This document shows positions 34,229-38,877 of a DNA stretch of 38,877 nt, piece by piece. The translations under genes were made by a program, and so were the position numbers. The DNA lies in assembly GCF_014842265.1 (NCBI RefSeq), contig NZ_JACYVI010000014.1, forward strand, positions 1 through 38,877, given 5' to 3'. Under the pieces are notes generated by a model that saw nothing but the letters and a program-made list of their open reading frames with translations, was not told the DNA's origin and made no database searches. How positions within the stretch are numbered: the first letter of the stretch is position 1; each line of letters starts with the position of its first letter. Origin of the DNA: Pseudomonas sp. CFBP 13711. GTDB lineage: Bacteria > Pseudomonadota > Gammaproteobacteria > Pseudomonadales > Pseudomonadaceae.

Positions 34229-34687
34229 ATGGCTAATGACAACGATATGACTTCCGCAGACGACCAGGCTCTGGCCGACGAGTGGGCTGCTGCACTGGGT
34301 GAATCCGGGGACGGGCAAGCGGACATCGACGCGCTGCTGGCGGCCGACGCCGGCAACAACGCCAATCGCATGACGATGGAAGAATTTGGCGGCGTGGCGA
34401 AAAGCAACGGCGCAGTTTCGCTGGACGGCCCGAACCTGGACGTGATTCTGGATATCCCGGTGTCGATTTCCATGGAAGTGGGCAGCACCGACATCAACAT
34501 CCGCAACCTGCTGCAGCTCAACCAGGGCTCGGTGATCGAGCTGGACCGTCTGGCCGGCGAGCCGCTGGACGTGCTGGTCAACGGCACCCTGATCGCCCAC
34601 GGCGAAGTGGTGGTGGTGAACGAAAAGTTCGGCATCCGTCTGACCGACGTGATCAGCCCGAGCGAACGTATCAAGAAGCTGCGTTAA
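34229..34687 (+). CDS. fliN: Flagellar motor switch protein FliN
   Basis: FliN forms the base of the C ring and docks FliH. The protein is 152 residues. An acidic N-terminal extension (about 1-65) precedes the SpoA domain (LDVILDIPVSISMEVG, GEPLDVLVNGTLIAHGEVVV, EKFGIRLTDVISPSERIK). It is read with fliM; fliO begins on the base after its stop codon. Confidence 0.97.
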   Translation: MANDNDMTSADDQALADEWAAALGESGDGQADIDALLAADAGNNANRMTMEEFGGVAKSNGAVSLDGPNLDVILDIPVSISMEVGSTDINIRNLLQLNQGSVIELDRLAGEPLDVLVNGTLIAHGEVVVVNEKFGIRLTDVISPSERIKKLR

Positions 34688-35290
34688 GTGCGCGGCGTGA
34701 TCAGAACCCTGTCGAGCCTGCCGCTGCTGGCGATGTCCTGGGCGGTAATGGCGGCCGATCCGGCGACGCCTGCCGCGCCTGCTGCAACGACGGCGACGAC
34801 GGCTGCGACGGCAACGCCTGCGGTCGCCGCGCCGGTGGCCGGTTCGGTGAACGGCGGGATGGCCGGTCAGTTGCTGCAACTGGTGCTGGGGCTGCTGCTG
34901 GTGATCGGGCTGATCTTCGTGCTGGCCTGGCTGATGCGCCGGGTGCAGCGCGCAGGGCCGGCTGGCAATCAGGTGATCAAGCTGGTGGGCTCCCGCGCGT
35001 TGGGGACGCGTGATCGGCTGGTGCTGGTGCAGGTCGGCAACGAACAGGTGTTGCTGGGAGTCTCGCCCGGCAGCATCACTGCGCTGCACGTGATGAATGA
35101 GCCGGTCGAGGTCCCTGACGCGCAAAACGCGCAGCCGGAGTTCGCCAGGCGTTTGCTTGAAGCGCTGGGCAACAAGGGCGCGGCGGGGCAACGCCCAGGC
35201 ATGAATATTTTCGGTGCCGCCGGCAAGAAAGCAGGTACGCCAGGCACGACGGGTAAGCCAGATACTTCGGATCAGAAGGACATGAACTGA
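34688..35290 (+). CDS. fliO: Flagellar biosynthetic protein FliO
   Basis: FliO is a membrane chaperone for FliP assembly in the export gate. The protein is 200 residues. A signal-like N-terminus (LSSLPLLAMSWAVMAADP) is followed by an Ala/Thr-rich linker and one membrane span (LLQLVLGLLLVIGLIFVLAW, near 58-77), then a cytoplasmic domain (VLVQVGNEQVLLGVSPGSI). The start is GTG at 34688, directly after the fliN stop. It overlaps fliP by one base (TGATG). Confidence 0.93.
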   Translation: MRGVIRTLSSLPLLAMSWAVMAADPATPAAPAATTATTAATATPAVAAPVAGSVNGGMAGQLLQLVLGLLLVIGLIFVLAWLMRRVQRAGPAGNQVIKLVGSRALGTRDRLVLVQVGNEQVLLGVSPGSITALHVMNEPVEVPDAQNAQPEFARRLLEALGNKGAAGQRPGMNIFGAAGKKAGTPGTTGKPDTSDQKDMN

Positions 35291-36033
35291 TGCGCATTGT
35301 TTTGACGCTGCTGCTGTTGCTTGCAGCGCCGCTGGCGTTCGGCGCCGATCCGTTGTCTATCCCGGCCATCACGCTGGGCACCGGCGCCAATGGCCAGCAG
35401 GAATATTCGGTCAGCCTGCAGATCCTGCTGATCATGACCGCGCTGAGCTTCATCCCGGCGTTCGTCATGCTGATGACCAGTTTCACGCGGATCATCATCG
35501 TCTTCTCGATCCTGCGTCAGGCCCTGGGCCTGCAACAGACGCCGTCCAACCAGATTCTCACCGGCATGGCGCTGTTCCTGACCATGTTCATCATGGCGCC
35601 GGTGTTCGACCGGGTGAACAACGATGCGCTGCAGCCGTACCTGGCGGAAAAACTCACCGCCCAGGACGCCGTGGCAAAGGCCGAAGTGCCGATCAAGGAC
35701 TTCATGCTGGCGCAGACCCGCTCCAGCGATCTCGAGCTGTTCATGCGTTTGTCCAAGCGCACCGACATTCCGACCCCGGATGCGGCGCCGCTGACGATTC
35801 TGGTGCCGGCGTTCGTGACCTCCGAACTGAAAACGGCGTTCCAGATCGGCTTCATGATTTTCATCCCCTTCCTGATCATCGATCTGGTGGTGGCGAGCAT
35901 CCTGATGGCCATGGGCATGATGATGCTGTCGCCGTTGATCATTTCCCTGCCGTTCAAAATCATGCTGTTCGTGCTGGTGGATGGCTGGGCGCTGATCATC
36001 GGCACACTGGCCGGCAGTTTTGGTGGTGTATGA
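35290..36033 (+). CDS. fliP: Flagellar export gate protein FliP
   Basis: FliP is the main subunit of the FliPQR export channel. The protein is 247 residues with a cleavable signal peptide (LLLLLAAPLAFGADP) and four membrane spans. Conserved motifs include MTSFTRIIIVFSILRQALGLQ and LMAMGMMMLSPLIISLPFK. Confidence 0.97.
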   Translation: MRIVLTLLLLLAAPLAFGADPLSIPAITLGTGANGQQEYSVSLQILLIMTALSFIPAFVMLMTSFTRIIIVFSILRQALGLQQTPSNQILTGMALFLTMFIMAPVFDRVNNDALQPYLAEKLTAQDAVAKAEVPIKDFMLAQTRSSDLELFMRLSKRTDIPTPDAAPLTILVPAFVTSELKTAFQIGFMIFIPFLIIDLVVASILMAMGMMMLSPLIISLPFKIMLFVLVDGWALIIGTLAGSFGGV

Positions 36034-36058
36034 ACCTGTTTGACGTGGAGTGCGCAGC

Positions 36059-36328
36059 ATGACCCCGGAAGTAGCCGTCGACCTGTTTCGCGAAGCGCTG
36101 TGGCTGACCACGACCATGGTCGCCATTCTGGTGGTACCAAGCCTGATCGTCGGCCTGATCGTCTCGATGTTCCAGGCCGCCACGCAGATCAACGAACAGA
36201 CCCTGAGCTTCCTGCCGCGCCTGCTGGTCATGCTGGTCACGCTGATTGTGGTCGGCCCGTGGATGGTGCGCACCTTCATGGAGTACATCACTAATCTGTA
36301 CACCAGCATTCCCCAAGTGATCGGCTGA
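36059..36328 (+). CDS. fliQ: Flagellar export gate protein FliQ
   Basis: FliQ is a small two-span subunit of the export channel. The protein is 89 residues (MTPEVAVDLFREALWLTT..., FQAATQINEQTLSFLPRLL). ATG 36059 has GGAG 8 bases upstream; an in-frame GTG at 36050 overlaps that site and is rejected. The length matches the family. Confidence 0.96.
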   Translation: MTPEVAVDLFREALWLTTTMVAILVVPSLIVGLIVSMFQAATQINEQTLSFLPRLLVMLVTLIVVGPWMVRTFMEYITNLYTSIPQVIG

Positions 36329-36335
36329 CCCCTCG

Positions 36336-37121
36336 ATGGAACCTGTGCTGGCGTTGACCGACACCCAGATCAGCACGTGGGTGGCGGCGTTCATGCTGCC
36401 GCTGTTCCGCATCGGCGCGCTGCTCATGACCATGCCGATCATCGGCACCACGCTGGTTCCCAAGCGGGTGCGGCTGTATTTCGCGCTGGCGATCACGGTG
36501 GTCGTCGCGCCGAGCCTGCCGCCCATGCCCGCCGTGCATGCTCTGGACCTCAGCGGGCTGCTGCTGATCGCGCAACAAATCCTCATCGGCGCCGGCATGG
36601 GCCTGTCGTTGCAGCTGTTTTTCCAGGCCTTCGTGATCGCCGGGCAGATCATCGGGATTCAGATGGGCATGGGCTTCGCGTCCATGGTCGACCCGGTCAA
36701 CGGCGTGTCGGTGGCGACCATCGGGCAGTTTCTCACCATGCTGGTGACCCTGCTGTTCCTGGCCATGAATGCTCACCTGGTGGTGTTCGAAATCCTCATC
36801 GAGAGCTTCACCACCCTGCCGGTGGGGCAGGGCATCAGTACATCGGACATCTGGCTGCTGGTGATGCGTCTGGGCTGGGTGCTCGGCGCGGCACTGGTGC
36901 TGGTGCTGCCGGCCATCGCTGCGCTGCTGGTGGTGAACATCGCCATGGGCGTGATGACCCGCGCGGCGCCACAGCTGAATATCTTTTCCATCGGTTTTCC
37001 GCTGACGCTGGTACTGGGGATGGTGATTCTGTGGATCACCCTCGGCGACATTCTCAATCAATACCAACCGCTGGCGGTCGACGCCCTGCAGTTGCTCAGA
37101 GACCTGGTCAAGGCGCGCTGA
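36336..37121 (+). CDS. fliR: Flagellar export gate protein FliR
   Basis: FliR is the single-copy subunit of the export channel, 261 residues with about six membrane segments. Conserved stretches are FRIGALLMTMPIIGTTLVPKR, quoted in part, and GFASMVDPVNGVSVATIGQF. It starts 7 bases after fliQ and ends one base before the flhB ATG. Confidence 0.96.
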   Translation: MEPVLALTDTQISTWVAAFMLPLFRIGALLMTMPIIGTTLVPKRVRLYFALAITVVVAPSLPPMPAVHALDLSGLLLIAQQILIGAGMGLSLQLFFQAFVIAGQIIGIQMGMGFASMVDPVNGVSVATIGQFLTMLVTLLFLAMNAHLVVFEILIESFTTLPVGQGISTSDIWLLVMRLGWVLGAALVLVLPAIAALLVVNIAMGVMTRAAPQLNIFSIGFPLTLVLGMVILWITLGDILNQYQPLAVDALQLLRDLVKAR

Positions 37122-37122
37122 C

Positions 37123-38262
37123 ATGGCCGAAAGCGAGAGTGGTCAGGACAAGACAGAAGACCCCACGGACAAACGCAAACGCGATGCCCGGGAGAAGGGC
37201 GAGATCGCCCGCTCCAAGGAGCTCAATACGGTCGTGGTGATGATCGTGGGCGCTGCGGGGCTGCTGGCGTTTGGCGGCTCCATGGCGGAAATGATGATGC
37301 AGTTGATGCGCGACAATTTCACCATCACCCGCGAGGCGATTCTCGACGAGCGCAGCATGGCGATCATGCTGATGGCCTCGGGCAAGGCGGCGTTGCTGTC
37401 GGTGCAGCCGATCCTGCTGGCGTTGACCGTCGCGGCGTTCGTCGGTCCCATTTCCCTCGGCGGCTGGCTGTTTGCCGCAGGCTCCCTGGCGCCCAAGTTC
37501 AGCCGCATGAACCCGGCCGCCGGGATCAAGCGGATGTTCTCGCCCAAGGCGCTGATCGAGCTGCTGAAGTCGCTGGCGAAGTTTTTGATTGTGCTGGCGG
37601 TGGCGCTGGTGGTGCTGATGAAGGACAAGGGCGACCTGGTGTCCATCGCCCATGAGCCGCTGGAAATGGCGGTGGTGCACAGTTTGCAGTTGGTCGGCTG
37701 GAGCACGCTGTGGATGGCGCTGGGCCTTTTGATCATCGCGGCGATCGATGTGCCGGTGCAGTTGTGGGAGTCGCACAAGAAGTTGCTGATGACCAAGCAG
37801 GAGGTGCGTGATGAGCACAAGGACAGTGAGGGTCGGCCGGAGGTCAAGCAGCGGATTCGTCAGTTGCAGCGGGAGATGTCGCAGCGGCGGATGATGGCGG
37901 CGATTCCGGAGGCGGATGTGATTATCACGAACCCGACGCATTATGCGGTGGCGTTGAAGTATGACGCGGAGCGGGGCGGGGCGCCGATTCTGTTGGCCAA
38001 GGGCAGTGATTTCATGGCGCTGAAGATTCGGGAGATTGCGGCGCAGCATGAGATTTTGTTGTTGCAGTCGCCGGCGTTGGCGCGGTCGATTTATTACAGC
38101 ACGGAGTTGGATCAGGAGATTCCGGCGGGGTTGTATCTGGCGGTGGCGCAGGTGTTGGCGTATGTGTATCAGATTCGGCAGTATCGGGCGGGGCGTGGCA
38201 AGCGGCCTGATCCGCTGAGGGATAATCTGCCGATTCCGCCGGATTTGAGGCGTGATTCGTAG
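37123..38262 (+). CDS. flhB: Flagellar export switch protein FlhB
   Basis: FlhB is the substrate-specificity switch of the export gate. The protein is 379 residues. Four membrane spans follow a cytoplasmic start rich in charged residues (DKTEDPTDKRKRDAREKGEI). The self-cleavage site Asn270-Pro271-Thr272-His273 is intact; cleavage after Asn permits the change from hook to filament export. From about 37740 to the end the codons switch to G-ending forms (38101-38160 has 28 G and 10 C). The gene ends the operon; flhA is not seen before the right edge. Confidence 0.97.
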   Translation: MAESESGQDKTEDPTDKRKRDAREKGEIARSKELNTVVVMIVGAAGLLAFGGSMAEMMMQLMRDNFTITREAILDERSMAIMLMASGKAALLSVQPILLALTVAAFVGPISLGGWLFAAGSLAPKFSRMNPAAGIKRMFSPKALIELLKSLAKFLIVLAVALVVLMKDKGDLVSIAHEPLEMAVVHSLQLVGWSTLWMALGLLIIAAIDVPVQLWESHKKLLMTKQEVRDEHKDSEGRPEVKQRIRQLQREMSQRRMMAAIPEADVIITNPTHYAVALKYDAERGGAPILLAKGSDFMALKIREIAAQHEILLLQSPALARSIYYSTELDQEIPAGLYLAVAQVLAYVYQIRQYRAGRGKRPDPLRDNLPIPPDLRRDS

Positions 38263-38518
38263 GGCTTCTAGATTGTTGAGATCAAGATCAACAGCGTCTG
38301 CCTGGGGGCAGACTGTTTCGCCTTCGGCGAGTTACTTGGAAAAGCACCCCAAGTAACCAAGGGTGCTTGCTCTCGCCGCATCCATGCGGCTCGGCCCACT
38401 CCGCGAAACCTCCGTTCAGCCTGCACCCAAGTCGCGTTTTGTGGTGTCTGGACTTGCTTCGTAGGAAAGATCAAAAGCAAAGCAAGGCAGATCAAGAGCA
38501 GATCAGTCGCTAAGGACT

Positions 38519-38612
38519 TGTGGGAGTGAGCTTGCTCACGAAGGGGTTGGTACATCCACCGAATTTCTGGTGTTTGAAATGCAGCATTCGCGAGCAAGCT
38601 CGCTCCCACAGG
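38519..38612. repeat. REPIN inside the second large element
   Basis: TGTGGGAGTGAGCTTGCTCACGA near 38519-38541 and the inverted TTCGCGAGCAAGCTCGCTCCC half near 38587-38608 enclose a spacer of about 45 bp. The left half has GTGAG/CTCAC and the right half GCGAG/CTCGC stems: compensatory changes that keep each hairpin intact. Confidence 0.9.
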
Positions 38613-38654
38613 GAGGGAGACTGTCAGCATAAATGTCGGCGCCTGAGCTGGCCT

Positions 38655-38723
38655 CTTCCCGGCTAAAGCCGGTCCCACTAAAGGCACCGCGTACACACTG
38701 TGTGACCGGCTTTAGCCGGGAAG
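38655..38723. repeat. REP palindrome pair, CCGGCTAAAGCCGG class
   Basis: A perfect 20-bp inverted repeat (38655-38674 with 38704-38723) with a 29-base centre. It is the same class as the repeat units at 90-339 and the REP half near 27989-28009. Confidence 0.92.
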
Positions 38724-38877
38724 CCTTTGATCTTGATCTTCGTACACAAAAAGTCCAGACACCGCCAATCGCGACTTGGGTGCAGGCTGAACGCAGGTCT
38801 CGCGGAGTGGGCCGAGCCGCATGGATGCGGCGAGAGCGCCGTCAGGGCATGGATGCCCGTTCGGCGCGGGCCCACGG

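Larger units (their letters stand above)
38294..38877. repeat. Large inverted-repeat element, copy 2 (right arm cut by window edge)
   Basis: The left arm (about 38294-38450) matches the left arm at 27703 (GCGTCTGCCTGGGGGCAGAC, CACCCAAGTCGCGTTTTG) but lacks about 95 bp between CTTGCTC and TCGCCGCATCC. The right arm (from about 38754) matches the right arm at 28113 (CGCGACTTGGGTGCAGGC, GCCGTTCGGCGCGGGCCCA in part) and runs off the edge. The centre is different: instead of the 11-bp repeat it holds a REPIN and a second REP palindrome. No gene is credible here. Confidence 0.83.

Overview
This window is a Pseudomonas flagellar gene block, most likely from the P. fluorescens group. The evidence is the gene order (flagellin, flaG, fliD, fliS, fliT-like, fleQ, fleSR, fliEFGHIJ, hsbA-hsbR-hptB, fliKLMNOPQR, flhB), the G+C-rich codon use, the sigma-54 (RpoN) and sigma-28 (FliA) promoters, and the abundant REP/REPIN palindromes typical of that group. 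Every recognised complete gene reads on the + strand; only a few codons of an insertion sequence at the left edge read on the - strand.

Layout. (1) Positions 1-77 look like the end of an IS3-type insertion sequence. Positions 90-463 hold REP-type repeats. (2) Positions 629-8695 are a glycan operon: a three-module glycosyltransferase followed by pseB, pseC, pseF, pseG and pseI for CMP-pseudaminic acid. No pseH acetyltransferase is present; the pseG-pseI junction holds only a 25-codon frame coupled at both ends. (3) Positions 8727-9116 are a 135-bp tandem REPIN array. (4) Positions 9469-12046 carry a FabH-like ketoacyl synthase, a Maf-type flagellin glycosyltransferase and a small unknown gene. 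(5) Positions 12228-17128 hold two tandem flagellins, flaG, fliD, fliS and a fliT-like chaperone, with sigma-28 promoters before both flagellins and before fliS. (6) Positions 17183-21569 hold the regulators fleQ, fleS and fleR. (7) Positions 21811-27653 are the sigma-54 operon fliEFGHIJ. (8) Positions 27703-28356 are a large inverted-repeat element without credible genes. (9) Positions 28459-30892 are the HptB signalling genes hsbA-hsbR-hptB. (10) Positions 30956-38262 hold fliK, then fliLMNOPQR-flhB, each led by a sigma-54 promoter. (11) From 38294 to the right edge there is a second copy of the large inverted-repeat element with nested REPs.

How it works together. FleQ with sigma-54 would drive fleSR, fliE-J, fliK and fliL-flhB (MS ring, C ring, export gate, ATPase complex). 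FleS/FleR then act on later classes, and FliA drives flagellin and the fliS-fliT chaperones. Pseudaminic acid from the Pse enzymes would be attached to the Ser/Thr-rich centre of the short flagellins by Maf, and the large glycosyltransferase could extend or modify the glycan. HptB-HsbR-HsbA connects the flagellar sigma/anti-sigma balance to the motile-sessile switch.

Most of the window is well-known biology. The points most worth a second look are the coupled 25-codon frame where pseH would be expected, the missing pseH beside an orphan FabH-like enzyme, the poorly codon-adapted second flagellin, the dyad inside the fleQ promoter, the 39-nt palindrome between the FabH-like gene and maf, the two large inverted-repeat elements, and a strong G-over-C skew in three genes that end transcription units.
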